A stretch of DNA of 64,000 bases, from NCBI GenBank assembly GCA_013141055.1, contig JABFRS010000001.1, positions 1,426,001 to 1,490,000 of the forward strand, in the 5' to 3' direction. The position numbers and the translations under genes were made by a program. Origin of the DNA: Cyclobacteriaceae bacterium. Its GTDB lineage: Bacteria; Bacteroidota; Bacteroidia; Cytophagales; Cyclobacteriaceae. Positions 17,355 through 26,692 of this stretch are shown here, one piece after another. The notes under the pieces were generated by a model. The model searched no databases, was not told where the DNA came from, and was given only the letters and a program-made list of their open reading frames with translations. Numbering within the stretch: position 1 is the first letter of the stretch; each line of letters begins with the position of its first letter.

Positions 17355-19742
17355 ATGAAATTTCGGCATTCAGTTCTTCCTATCTTCTTTTTGCTCTTTG
17401 CTTTCTCTTCAGAGGAACCCCTTGAAAAAATTCTTGCGGGCTTTAATCACTACCTAGACAATTCTCCGCAGGAAAAAGTCTATTTGCATTTTGATCGCCA
17501 CTACTTTGCCTCTGGAGAAGATGCGTGGTTTAAAGCCTATCTTGTTGCAGGCCCCCTTCATCAGCCCTCTCCACTCAGCAGGACACTTTATGTTGACCTC
17601 TATAATGTGGATAAAAGATTAGTCAAGCAATTGACTTTACAGGTCGAGTCTGGATTTTCCGCAGCCAACTTAAACCTTCCGGATACTTTATCTTCCGGTA
17701 AATATCTTGTTCAAGCTTATACAAAATGGATGAAGGAGATGAGTGCCGATTATCTTTTCAGAAAAGAAATTGTAATCTGGAATTCAAATCCTGTAATAAA
17801 AAATACAGAAGACAAAGAAATGGATGTCCAGTTTTTTCCTGAAGGAGGAGATTGGGTAGTTGGCATCAAGAGTAAGATTGCCTTTAAGGCCATTGGGTCA
17901 GATGGTTTAGGCAAACCTATCAGCGGTGAGATCATTGACAATGATGGTAATGTGATTACAAAAATTCAAAGCAATACCCTCGGCATGGGCTTGTGTTCCA
18001 TCGTTCCACAGAAAAACAAAACATATCGCGCAAGGATAACTGGTTCACATGAAGTGTCTTTACCGGCTGCCAAGGAATCAGGAGTGACTTTGACAGTAAA
18101 TTATGTTGCGGATAAAGAAGCATTGGTTGCGCGCATTCAAAGCACAGAAGCAAATAAGACAATCCTGGTTATCGCACAAACGCGCGGTGTCGTTTCCTAC
18201 GCAGCTAAAATAAAAATTCCAAACACATTGTCTTTCGTTTCTATTCCTCTTACAACGATGCAAACGGGTGTTGCTCAGATAACAGTAATGGATGAGAATG
18301 GAGTGCCACTATGCGAACGATTATCTTTTGTTGATCGCGGGAATGGACTTTCAATAAAGATGGAAGCTGACAAGCAAATATATAAACCCTTTGAAAAAAT
18401 CAATCTTTCTATTGAAGTTAAGGATGCTGAAGGTTATCCTGTGATGGGTAATTTTTCGTTGGCTGTTTCTGACGATCAGTATGTTCCAATTGATAGAAGA
18501 CATACCAACATCTCTTCGTATCTATATTTAACATCTGAATTAAAAGGAAATATTGAGTCACCAGGCTATTACTTCGATAAGAAAAATACTGACCGACTGG
18601 AAGCACTTGACGTCCTGATGTTAACACAGGGATGGAGAAAGTTCTCAGCTCATGATGCCTTGATCGGAAAACTCCCTACACCTGCTTCACCACCAGAGAT
18701 GGGAATCCGTATTTCAGGTACCCTGCTTGACAAGACGACCAGAAAACCAGTGGCTGAGGGCAAAGTGAGTTTTCTTAATGTAGCCGCCGGACAGGTTATG
18801 ACAGCTACAACAAATGATGCTGGAAGGTTCTCTTTTGAAGATGTGATCTATTATAAAGCTTCAGGCATTGTTTTAAAAGGAGAAACAAAACGAAGAAATA
18901 CTAATGTCCAGATCGTTATGGATAGTGTTGTTGGACTTTCCCTTCCAGATGAACAGATTTCTAAATTAAGGGGGTCCTTAAATCATTTTGAACGTCAGTT
19001 CATTCGTCAACTACCTGTTCAAAATAGAGTAGATGGTTCAGGTAATCCTGAGAAGAGTACTCTTTTAGAACCGATCAATGTAAAAGGGAAAAAAGAAGAA
19101 GTTGCTGAGTCACCTAATAGGGTTTATGGAAGAAGCTCAAATAACATCAAAGTTGCTGGCAATCCAAATCTTGAAAAACTTCTACATCCACTTCAGATTA
19201 TTCAAGGTCGTGTTCCAGGAGTAAGTATCTATGGTCAGGATCCTAACTGGACGATTCGAATCCAAGGAATTAATTCTATGCAAAGTGGCTTGGATCCTAT
19301 GATTTTGATTAATAATGTTCAATCATCAATCTCTGCTCTTGGAGATCTTTCCGTATTGAATATTGAAAGTATAGATATCTGGAAGGGTCCGGAAACAGCG
19401 ATGTTTGGGAATCGAGGTGCGAATGGTGTCATTGGCTTCAATCTTAAAACAAGTCAAAATAATCCGGTCGTTAAAGATGGTGTTTTCCCCCTCATTAATA
19501 CTGGATATTTTACTTCAAAAGAATTCTATTCTCCTAAATACGAAACTCAACTTTCCCAGCAGGAGAAAGATAGAAGAAGTACAATTTTCTGGGCTCCGGT
19601 TGTAAGGACCGATCCTACCGGAAAAGCTTCTGTATCATTTTATAATCCAGGCACAGAAACTTCTGTAACTGGAACTATTGAAGGAATTTCATTGACTGGC
19701 AACCCTGGCTTCTCTGATTTTACCTATTCAATAAAGAAATAA
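17355..19742 (+). CDS. Outer-membrane-associated MG2/carboxypeptidase-like protein with TonB plug but no barrel
   Basis: A 795-residue exported protein. A hydrophobic signal segment is followed by a macroglobulin-like region (EKVYLHFDRHYFASGEDAWF, residues about 38-57, and a second part near 330-440). A CarboxypepD_reg-like beta-sandwich lies near 450-530 and a TonB-receptor plug near 600-700 (LQIIQGRVPGVSIYG, then FGNRGANGVIGF). The C-terminus ends about 95 residues later, so no 22-strand barrel can follow. Family knowledge: such proteins are widespread in Bacteroidota and unassigned. It begins 2 bp after rlmN and precedes two other exported proteins. Confidence 0.75.
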   Translation: MKFRHSVLPIFFLLFAFSSEEPLEKILAGFNHYLDNSPQEKVYLHFDRHYFASGEDAWFKAYLVAGPLHQPSPLSRTLYVDLYNVDKRLVKQLTLQVESGFSAANLNLPDTLSSGKYLVQAYTKWMKEMSADYLFRKEIVIWNSNPVIKNTEDKEMDVQFFPEGGDWVVGIKSKIAFKAIGSDGLGKPISGEIIDNDGNVITKIQSNTLGMGLCSIVPQKNKTYRARITGSHEVSLPAAKESGVTLTVNYVADKEALVARIQSTEANKTILVIAQTRGVVSYAAKIKIPNTLSFVSIPLTTMQTGVAQITVMDENGVPLCERLSFVDRGNGLSIKMEADKQIYKPFEKINLSIEVKDAEGYPVMGNFSLAVSDDQYVPIDRRHTNISSYLYLTSELKGNIESPGYYFDKKNTDRLEALDVLMLTQGWRKFSAHDALIGKLPTPASPPEMGIRISGTLLDKTTRKPVAEGKVSFLNVAAGQVMTATTNDAGRFSFEDVIYYKASGIVLKGETKRRNTNVQIVMDSVVGLSLPDEQISKLRGSLNHFERQFIRQLPVQNRVDGSGNPEKSTLLEPINVKGKKEEVAESPNRVYGRSSNNIKVAGNPNLEKLLHPLQIIQGRVPGVSIYGQDPNWTIRIQGINSMQSGLDPMILINNVQSSISALGDLSVLNIESIDIWKGPETAMFGNRGANGVIGFNLKTSQNNPVVKDGVFPLINTGYFTSKEFYSPKYETQLSQQEKDRRSTIFWAPVVRTDPTGKASVSFYNPGTETSVTGTIEGISLTGNPGFSDFTYSIKK

Positions 19743-19774
19743 AAAAGTAATTTGCTTGCTTTCAGGCTCAAAAA

Positions 19775-21673
19775 ATGAAAGTTGCTCTTCTTATCCTCTC
19801 GGCAATACTTTATGCTGAGTGGGCGCAAGCACAATTCACCAATCGTGAAAATTATGACCTGAAGAATCCTGGTAATGACAGGAACAGCCGATGCAAGGAT
19901 TTTTTTCTTGCTCAAAGGAGCCAACCTGAAGAAGCAAGATTCTCCACCTTCATTAAAGGAGACAGCGTTCTCGTAACACATAGTGATGCCGATTGGTTTT
20001 GGAAACTGATCCCTGGCAAAAATGATGGCATAGCAATTGACCTTATTTCACAAGGACAATACAGTTGTGATAACATTGAGCGAAGAGCCACTAGTTGGTC
20101 GCACACCGGCTTCTTACTTCCTCCAATGTACCGTGACGAAATTATTGCAAATCTTATTCCTGTAAAGAAAGGTTACATAGCGTTCCTGGCGGGCAAAGTT
20201 CCTTCATCATTAAACGCACAAAATGTTGAAGCCAACTACATGATATTGGAAAGTAAATACATGTGTTTCTATACCAATATTGTCAACGTGGATTATCACG
20301 GATGGAATCTCCTCAAGAACGGCCTTTATTATGACACATTAAATGCTGAGGAACTTGAGCAGAAGTATAAAGACATCAGCAAAACTTTACATTTTACCAT
20401 TCCTTTTGAAAAGGATAAATGGGAATTCAGCAAACAAGACATCAGTCCTTTATACGACTCACTAAGACTTACAGATTATACAATCAAGGATATCCGGATT
20501 CATACTTACACTTCTGTAGAGGGATCCACAGCCCGCAATCAGAAACTTCAAACCCTTCGTGCCGAAAGTATTGTAAAGGCACTTCAATCATTCCAGTCTG
20601 AAAAGCTTGAGTCCAGTATTTTGTCAAGTGAGAATTGGGTAGAGTTTCTGGAAGACATCAATGGTGGCACCTACAGTTCACTAATGAGCCTTTCGAAAGA
20701 TGAGATCAAAGAAAAATTAAAATCTCCTGATTTGCTGACAAAGCTTGAGCCAATACTAAAACATCATAGAAAAGCTATAATCGAACTTGATCTGGAGAAG
20801 AGAGTTCTCTACTTGAAAAGTAACGGCGAAGAATTAAAAAAATACTTCAATCAGCAATTAACCAAACACAATATTGAAGAAGCACTTTACCTTCAACAAA
20901 TCATTTTTTATAAGATACAAAGGCACGAGTTGCCGAATGAATACCTGAATGACCTTGATCTACCAGAAGCTATTGAATACGGAAGTTTGCTCCTCAACAA
21001 TGCCTCATTTCGCTTTGAAAATTCCATCTACAATATCTACGAAGCCATTAAGACGTTTGAAAAACTGAGCGAACTTCTGAAAGACAATCCGAAAATAAAA
21101 TACAACCTCTGTGCACTTAGATTGCAATCCTGGATAAATTCTCCAAAAATTGTCAATCATCTTTTATTAAAAAAAGAAATTGAAAATCTCAGCAAAATCG
21201 GAATTCCTGGTTTATTGGTGAAGCGACTACTAATCAACTACTACGTTATTTTCTCTGAGATATCCCTGGATCAAAGGAAGTATGCCGATAAAGACAATGC
21301 CGTGAAGTTTATCTATAATTCCTACAAGCCGTTGGAATTAACGGATGAGGATCTTTTGAATCTTGCAAAGTTCTTCTCTCACAATAGCAGATTTGACTGG
21401 GCCGAAAAAATTCTTGAACCCCGCATTAAGAATTTAGAAGTTTCAGAAGATATTCTTTTCTATTATCTAAGCCTCACAATTTTCGACGAAGCCAACACAA
21501 AAGGTCAGCAATACCGAACCGTGATGCTTAATGCTGTGAATGCAAATCAAGACAGGTTTTGTCAACTATTTAACTCTCGTGAAAAAGGAGGCGTCAGCTT
21601 TCAACTCTTAAGGGATGCTTATCTCAAGAAAACATTTTGCGAAAACTGCCAGGACAATATCGTTCAGAAATAG
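19775..21673 (+). CDS. Exported protein with OmpA-like segment, function unknown
   Basis: A 632-residue protein with signal peptide MKVALLILSAILYAEWAQAQ. Residues about 205-275 resemble an OmpA C-terminal peptidoglycan-binding fold (FTIPFEKDKWEFSKQDI, then RIHTYTSVEGS and RAESIVKALQSF). The last 300 residues are helical and could be TPR-like. Three Cys pairs, one near the end (FCENCQD), suggest disulphides. It follows the plug protein by 32 bp. A periplasmic, cell-wall-contacting role is an inference; no enzyme motif was seen. Confidence 0.5.
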   Translation: MKVALLILSAILYAEWAQAQFTNRENYDLKNPGNDRNSRCKDFFLAQRSQPEEARFSTFIKGDSVLVTHSDADWFWKLIPGKNDGIAIDLISQGQYSCDNIERRATSWSHTGFLLPPMYRDEIIANLIPVKKGYIAFLAGKVPSSLNAQNVEANYMILESKYMCFYTNIVNVDYHGWNLLKNGLYYDTLNAEELEQKYKDISKTLHFTIPFEKDKWEFSKQDISPLYDSLRLTDYTIKDIRIHTYTSVEGSTARNQKLQTLRAESIVKALQSFQSEKLESSILSSENWVEFLEDINGGTYSSLMSLSKDEIKEKLKSPDLLTKLEPILKHHRKAIIELDLEKRVLYLKSNGEELKKYFNQQLTKHNIEEALYLQQIIFYKIQRHELPNEYLNDLDLPEAIEYGSLLLNNASFRFENSIYNIYEAIKTFEKLSELLKDNPKIKYNLCALRLQSWINSPKIVNHLLLKKEIENLSKIGIPGLLVKRLLINYYVIFSEISLDQRKYADKDNAVKFIYNSYKPLELTDEDLLNLAKFFSHNSRFDWAEKILEPRIKNLEVSEDILFYYLSLTIFDEANTKGQQYRTVMLNAVNANQDRFCQLFNSREKGGVSFQLLRDAYLKKTFCENCQDNIVQK

Positions 21674-21741
21674 TCATTTAGACCCGGAAAAAAATAAATC
21701 CCATTGCTCGAAACCTTTGACCTCCAGAAATCATCATCCCC

Positions 21742-22443
21742 TTGATGACGCCAGAAACAAGAAAGATCAAGGTCTCTCTGCTTTTATTTTTATTGATAAT
21801 CCTCTCAGGAACGGCAAGCGCACAGAAAATGATGAGGGGCATTGTGGTGGATTCCATTTCACTCAGCAACCTTTCCGGCGTTCATGTCAAAGTCAAGAAC
21901 TCTGATCTCACCGCAGTCAGTGACATGAATGGGATTTTCATGATCATGGTGAACAAAAGCGATACACTTATCTTTTCATACGTTGGATATTCAAAATCAA
22001 AATTACCCGTTGCTTTTGATGATGAAATCATGTTTGTTCGTATGCATGATGAGAGTATCATGCTTAAAGAAGTAGTCATCCGCGATCGAGCCTATCACCT
22101 TAACAGAAAGTATGTTCCTTCACGCACGTTATCAGAAACCAAACCACTTAAAGCCGCATCCAACAGTATCAATTTTGCCTATTTCACAAAAGAAGAAAGA
22201 GAGAAACGTAAACTCGTTGCTGTCATTCAGGAGATGAAGAAAGTGGAAGTTTATGTCGACGTGGTGAACTCACCTTCATTTCGTGAAGAGGTTATGGAAA
22301 GAAATTCCATAACAGAAGAAAGATTTTATGAGCTTCTGGCGTCTTTCAACCAGGCAAATAATGACCTTATGCATTCTGGCAATGAAGAACTAATTGTCAG
22401 CACATTACTTTTTTACTTTGAACACGCTTCTGCCAGGAAATAA
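21742..22443 (+). CDS. Carboxypeptidase-like regulatory domain protein, exported
   Basis: A 233-residue protein with a signal segment (VSLLLFLLIILSGTASAQ) and then a CarboxypepD_reg-like domain (MRGIVVDSISLSNLSGVHVK, DMNGIFMIMV, LIFSYVGYS), the prealbumin-like fold seen at the N-terminus of SusC-type receptors. The remaining 130 residues are basic and helical without a known domain. It is the third exported protein in the run starting at 17.4 kb and may associate with the outer membrane. Substrate unknown. Confidence 0.6.
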   Translation: MMTPETRKIKVSLLLFLLIILSGTASAQKMMRGIVVDSISLSNLSGVHVKVKNSDLTAVSDMNGIFMIMVNKSDTLIFSYVGYSKSKLPVAFDDEIMFVRMHDESIMLKEVVIRDRAYHLNRKYVPSRTLSETKPLKAASNSINFAYFTKEEREKRKLVAVIQEMKKVEVYVDVVNSPSFREEVMERNSITEERFYELLASFNQANNDLMHSGNEELIVSTLLFYFEHASARK

Positions 22444-22498
22444 GTGTTAGATTTTAAAATTTACAAAAGTAACCTCGCTGCTTTTTTTGTAAATTTCC

Positions 22499-23191
22499 AT
22501 GATGGTACCCATTGAAGAAAAACATTTTAAATCTTCCGAGAAGGTCCGTGACTTCGTGATTGGCATGAGTGATGGCCTTACTGTGCCCTTTGCACTCGCT
22601 GCCGGATTAAGTGGAGCTGTTGACAACACAACTATTGTCGTCACTGCTGGTCTTGCTGAGATAGCTGCAGGTTCTATCGCCATGGGATTAGGAGGCTATC
22701 TCGCTGGTCGCACCGAAATTGAACACTACGATGTTGAGGAAAAGCGGGAATATGAAGAAATTGAAAAGCTTCATGAAGTAGAAATAAGGGAGACAAAAGA
22801 AATTTTTGCGGAGTACGGGCTCGACGACGAGTCACAAGAAAAGATCGCGCGTCAGATGGCGAAAAATCCAAAGAAGTGGGTTGACTTTATGATGCGATTT
22901 GAATTAGGTCTTGAGCGTCCTGACAAGAACAGGGCATTGCAGAGTGCTTTTGTTATCGGCACAAGCTACATCATCGGAGGCCTGATACCCTTAAGCGCAT
23001 ACTTTCTTACTGAAACAACTCAGGAAGGACTGTTGTATTCCAGCATCATCACATTAATATGTCTCATTATTTTCGGCTTGATTAAAAGCAAACTTACAGG
23101 TCAGCCACTTTTCAAAGGAACTATGCGTGTTGCGTTGGTGGGTGCGTTGGCAGCAGGCGCCGCTTTTGCACTGGCTAAGCTTATAACATGA
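22499..23191 (+). CDS. VIT1/CCC1-family transporter
   Basis: A 230-residue membrane protein. The family opening KVRDFVIGMSDGLTVPFALA and the helix-2 segment AGLAEIAAGSIAMGLGGYLA are clear. A cytoplasmic acidic helical insert (residues about 78-140, EEKREYEEIEKLHEVEIRET and similar) corresponds to the metal-binding domain, followed by three more membrane helices. Relatives move Fe2+ or Mn2+ out of the cytosol in exchange for protons. Two adjacent ATG codons are possible starts. Which metal is carried cannot be read from the sequence. Confidence 0.8.
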   Translation: MMVPIEEKHFKSSEKVRDFVIGMSDGLTVPFALAAGLSGAVDNTTIVVTAGLAEIAAGSIAMGLGGYLAGRTEIEHYDVEEKREYEEIEKLHEVEIRETKEIFAEYGLDDESQEKIARQMAKNPKKWVDFMMRFELGLERPDKNRALQSAFVIGTSYIIGGLIPLSAYFLTETTQEGLLYSSIITLICLIIFGLIKSKLTGQPLFKGTMRVALVGALAAGAAFALAKLIT

Positions 23192-23252
23192 TGCTCTTTT
23201 TATCATGTTGTTACAAATTTCATTGATCTTATATTTGCCTAAAGCCTCGTTC

Positions 23253-24548
23253 ATGATTGAGAATTTAAGAGAAGCCCTTCGTCTGTCACCTGATAATTTA
23301 CCCCTCCGAATGTTATTGGCAGAGAACTTATTAAATGAAAAGTTATTTGAAGAAGCTGAGACAGAATATAAAAAAGCACTGACTGCAGATTCAGGCAATG
23401 CCAAGGCAAGGAGAGGTCTCGCGAAATGCTATTTCGAACAAGGTAAATTTTCAGCAACGATTGTCATTCTTGAAGAACTGGCCGATTCCGAGAACGATGT
23501 TGGTTTATGGATCCTGATGGCGAAAGCCCTTTTAAGAAATGGTGAAGCAGCTAGATCTATTGAGATTTACAAAAAAGCACTTCAGTTGAATCCCGCTTTA
23601 AAAGATGAAGAATTGGATAGCCTTCGCAGCAGCGAATCGAAAACAGATAAGATCCTTGATGAGATTGAAAAAGGATTCGAAGAGATCGAAAGACCTCGTA
23701 TAAATTTCAGTGACGTGGGCGGAATGGATCATGTGAAGGAAGAGATTAATATCAAGATAATTCAACCCCTGAAATTTCCAGATCTGTATAAAGCTTATGG
23801 AAAGAAAACGGGTGGTGGTATTTTGTTATACGGGCCTCCCGGGTGTGGTAAAACTTATTTAGCCAGGGCAACGGCCGGTCAGATTCAGGCAAGTTTTATA
23901 TCCGTTGGCATCCATGATGTTCTCGACATGTGGATGGGAAACAGCGAAATGAAACTTCATCAGCTTTTTGAAACAGCAAGAAGTCAGGCTCCTTGCGTTG
24001 TCTTCTTTGACGAAATCGATGCTCTTGGATCAAGTCGGGCAGACATGAGACAGAGTGCATCTAAAATGCTCATTAACCAATTTCTTAACGAGCTTGATGG
24101 AATCCAATCTTCCAATGATGGACTATTGATTTTGGGGGCTACAAATGCTCCATGGCATTTAGATACCGCATTCCGCAGACCAGGCCGGTTTGACAGAATT
24201 ATTTTTGTTCAGCCTCCCGATCTTGCCAGTCGCGAAAGCATTCTGAAAATTCTATTAAAAGATAAGCCCGTTCAGGATATTGATTTTGGGTCCATTGCTA
24301 AAATGACCGCCGATTTTTCTGGCGCCGATCTCCAGGCTATTGTAAACCTCTCTATTGAACACAAGTTGAGAGAATCATTTAAGGATGGAATTCCTCAGCC
24401 TATTTTTACAAAAGATCTGGCGAAAGCTGCCAAAGAGATAAAACCATCTACCAAAGAGTGGTTCACATCCGCACGCAATTATGCACTCTATGCCAATGAG
24501 TCTGGATTATATAATGAGATACTTGACTATCTGAAATTGAAAAAATGA
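23253..24548 (+). CDS. AAA+ ATPase with N-terminal TPR region
   Basis: A 431-residue protein. The start at 23253 (MIENLREALRLSPDN) begins directly with a TPR-like helix; an upstream in-frame start adds 16 hydrophobic residues. Residues 1-120 hold about three TPR units. The AAA module has GGMDHVKEEI, Walker A GPPGCGKT, pore loop DMWMGNSEMK, Walker B VVFFDEIDALG, and the second region of homology GATNAPWHLDTAFRRPGRFD. The W-M-G pore loop and GATNxPW resemble the Vps4/katanin clade. It overlaps the next gene by four bases (ATGA), which suggests a joint complex. Confidence 0.8.
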   Translation: MIENLREALRLSPDNLPLRMLLAENLLNEKLFEEAETEYKKALTADSGNAKARRGLAKCYFEQGKFSATIVILEELADSENDVGLWILMAKALLRNGEAARSIEIYKKALQLNPALKDEELDSLRSSESKTDKILDEIEKGFEEIERPRINFSDVGGMDHVKEEINIKIIQPLKFPDLYKAYGKKTGGGILLYGPPGCGKTYLARATAGQIQASFISVGIHDVLDMWMGNSEMKLHQLFETARSQAPCVVFFDEIDALGSSRADMRQSASKMLINQFLNELDGIQSSNDGLLILGATNAPWHLDTAFRRPGRFDRIIFVQPPDLASRESILKILLKDKPVQDIDFGSIAKMTADFSGADLQAIVNLSIEHKLRESFKDGIPQPIFTKDLAKAAKEIKPSTKEWFTSARNYALYANESGLYNEILDYLKLKK

Positions 24549-25792
24549 TCACATCGAATTTGCTGGAAAGGGCTACCCAATTAATCAATTTAAGAAGATT
24601 TACAGATGCTGAAGTTCAGTTACGGGATGTTCTTTCATTCGAACCCAACAATGCGTTAGCCATAAGTCTGCTGGCGCTTTGTAAATCAGAGATTGGTCAG
24701 CATGCAGAAGCCATTCAATTGATTAGGCAGGCAATCAGTCAGGAGCCTGATAACAGTTATTTTCTATATCTGCATTCTCTCTTCCTGTTCAGAAATGAAA
24801 ATCTGAAAGAAGCTGAGAAGTTCATTTCAAATGCAATCGCCTACGATCCCAATAACGCAGACTATTTTGGATTGATTGCGACCATTAAGATTGAACAAAA
24901 AGAATGGAACGCAGCACTTCTCTATGCAAATCAGGGATTAAGCGTTGACTCAGAAAATCTAACCTGCCTGAATGTAAGGTCCACAGCCCTTCTAAAGCTT
25001 GATAGGAAAGAAGAATCTTTTGAAACCATTCGTGAGGCATTAAGCTATAATCCTGAAAATGATCATACGCATGCCAATGTCGGCTGGGGCTTGCTTGAAA
25101 GAGGAGATCATGTAAAAGCTCTTGAAAGTTTTAAAGAGGCATTAAGACTCAATCCAGAAAATGAATATGCGAAATCCGGCATGATGGAAGCATTGAAGGC
25201 CCGCTATCTTGTCTATCGGATATTTCTTAAGTATGCTTTTTGGGTAGGCAACATGAAGGCTAAAGGCCAGTGGATTATTATTCTTGGGCTTTATTTTGGC
25301 GTAAAGATTCTGCGAATGGTTGCCGACGCCAATGAAAACCTTGCTGTTTTTATTAAGCCTGTTATATATCTCTACTTTGCGTTTGCTCTTTCAACATGGC
25401 TAATTGACCCTCTTTCAAATTTGTTTCTAAGACTCAATATGTATGGGCGATACGCTCTTAAAAGAGAACAGATAAAATCCTCAAATTATGTAGGCATTGC
25501 CTTGGCAATGGCACTCTTTACAATAACTCTTTATTTCATTTATGATTTCGAGTTTTATTTTCTCCTTACAATCTATTTTACCGCAATCTCAATACCCCTT
25601 GCCTCCATGTTCAATCCCAAACAACCGGGCAAAAGAAAAATTCTTGTTGCATACACGATTGCACTATTGCTAGTGGGAGCATTGTCAATACTAATGATGG
25701 GAAGTTCAGAAACAGGGCTGACCCTGTGGTATGTATTTATATTCGGAATAGTCGCCTATCAATGGATTGCGAATGCGTTGGTGATTCGATGA
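24545..25792 (+). CDS. Membrane-anchored TPR protein, partner of the AAA ATPase
   Basis: A 415-residue protein. Residues 1-215 are six or so TPR units (for example SLLALCKSEIGQHAEAIQLI and GWGLLERGDHVKALESFKEA). The C-terminal half contains about five hydrophobic helices (WIIILGLYFGVKILRMV, VGIALAMALFTITLYFI, others). It probably sits in the inner membrane with the TPRs in the cytoplasm. Translational coupling to the upstream TPR-AAA gene makes an anchored ATPase complex likely. The substrate is unknown. Confidence 0.65.
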   Translation: MITSNLLERATQLINLRRFTDAEVQLRDVLSFEPNNALAISLLALCKSEIGQHAEAIQLIRQAISQEPDNSYFLYLHSLFLFRNENLKEAEKFISNAIAYDPNNADYFGLIATIKIEQKEWNAALLYANQGLSVDSENLTCLNVRSTALLKLDRKEESFETIREALSYNPENDHTHANVGWGLLERGDHVKALESFKEALRLNPENEYAKSGMMEALKARYLVYRIFLKYAFWVGNMKAKGQWIIILGLYFGVKILRMVADANENLAVFIKPVIYLYFAFALSTWLIDPLSNLFLRLNMYGRYALKREQIKSSNYVGIALAMALFTITLYFIYDFEFYFLLTIYFTAISIPLASMFNPKQPGKRKILVAYTIALLLVGALSILMMGSSETGLTLWYVFIFGIVAYQWIANALVIR

Positions 25793-26686
25793 TCACTTTT
25801 TACTGGCCTTGAAAAGTTTTTCTTTTTCATCTTTGGTAAGACTTTCATACCCACCATCAGAAATTTTATCAAGAATCTCATCAATTTCCTTTTGGGAAAT
25901 CCCGGAAGCATTGGTGGTTTTCTTTCCATTGGCTGAATCGTTCTTGCGATATGACACCTTTACTTTCGGCTGCGCCGTGAACAACCCACCGATCCATCCC
26001 AGCGTTGCAGTAATCCATCCTCCCCAATTCACTCCCGCCTGCAACTGCTTGATATACACATAACCCATCAAGGCTCCGCCAAGATGAGCGATATCACCGC
26101 CGGCATTTGAACCAACCGATCCGAGAAATGAAAGAAAGATAAAAATAGCAGCGATCCATTTTATTCTAACCGGACCGAAGAACATGAGAAAGAAAGTATA
26201 ATCAGGCAACAGCGTGGCCGCGGCTACCATGACCGCAAACACCGCAGCAGATGCTCCAACTAATTCTGGTCTTGTTCCCAAAAACGCAGGAGGATTTGGG
26301 ATAATATTATAGATCATCAAATAAATAACTCCGCCTGCAATTCCTCCCAAAACATAGATTGCAATAAGTTTATCACTTCCCAGATACTCAACTATAAGTT
26401 TGCCGAACCAGTAAAACGCCAGCATATTGAATAATATGTGAAGCACATCATACAAATCATGGGTAAAAAAATACGTTATAATCGTCCAGGGTCGTGTCAG
26501 AAAATCACCAACACCACTGGGCAAAGAAAACTGATTGTGCACTACGCCAAAGAAATCATCAAAGCCCAGCCATTTCGAAAAGACCATCACGGTTCCCAGC
26601 AGAACAAATACAACGACGTTGATAATGATCAGCTGTACATGCCCGTTGTTGGAGCGACTGAATGCAGATTTAAATTCGTCAAACAT
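25793..26686 (-). CDS. Rhomboid-family intramembrane serine protease
   Basis: A 297-residue membrane protein. Rhomboid marks are present: HILFNMLAFYWFG in helix 2, the serine segment ELVGASAAVFAV and the catalytic-His segment DIAHLGGALMGYVY. The usual GxSG reads GASA here. A cytoplasmic tail ends DEILDKISDGGYESLTKDE. Its stop codon abuts the stop of the convergent TPR gene with no gap (TGATCA). It is six bases downstream of a second rhomboid, in one operon with mutL. Confidence 0.85.
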   Translation of the reverse strand: MFDEFKSAFSRSNNGHVQLIIINVVVFVLLGTVMVFSKWLGFDDFFGVVHNQFSLPSGVGDFLTRPWTIITYFFTHDLYDVLHILFNMLAFYWFGKLIVEYLGSDKLIAIYVLGGIAGGVIYLMIYNIIPNPPAFLGTRPELVGASAAVFAVMVAAATLLPDYTFFLMFFGPVRIKWIAAIFIFLSFLGSVGSNAGGDIAHLGGALMGYVYIKQLQAGVNWGGWITATLGWIGGLFTAQPKVKVSYRKNDSANGKKTTNASGISQKEIDEILDKISDGGYESLTKDEKEKLFKASKK

Positions 26687-26692
26687 AATTAC

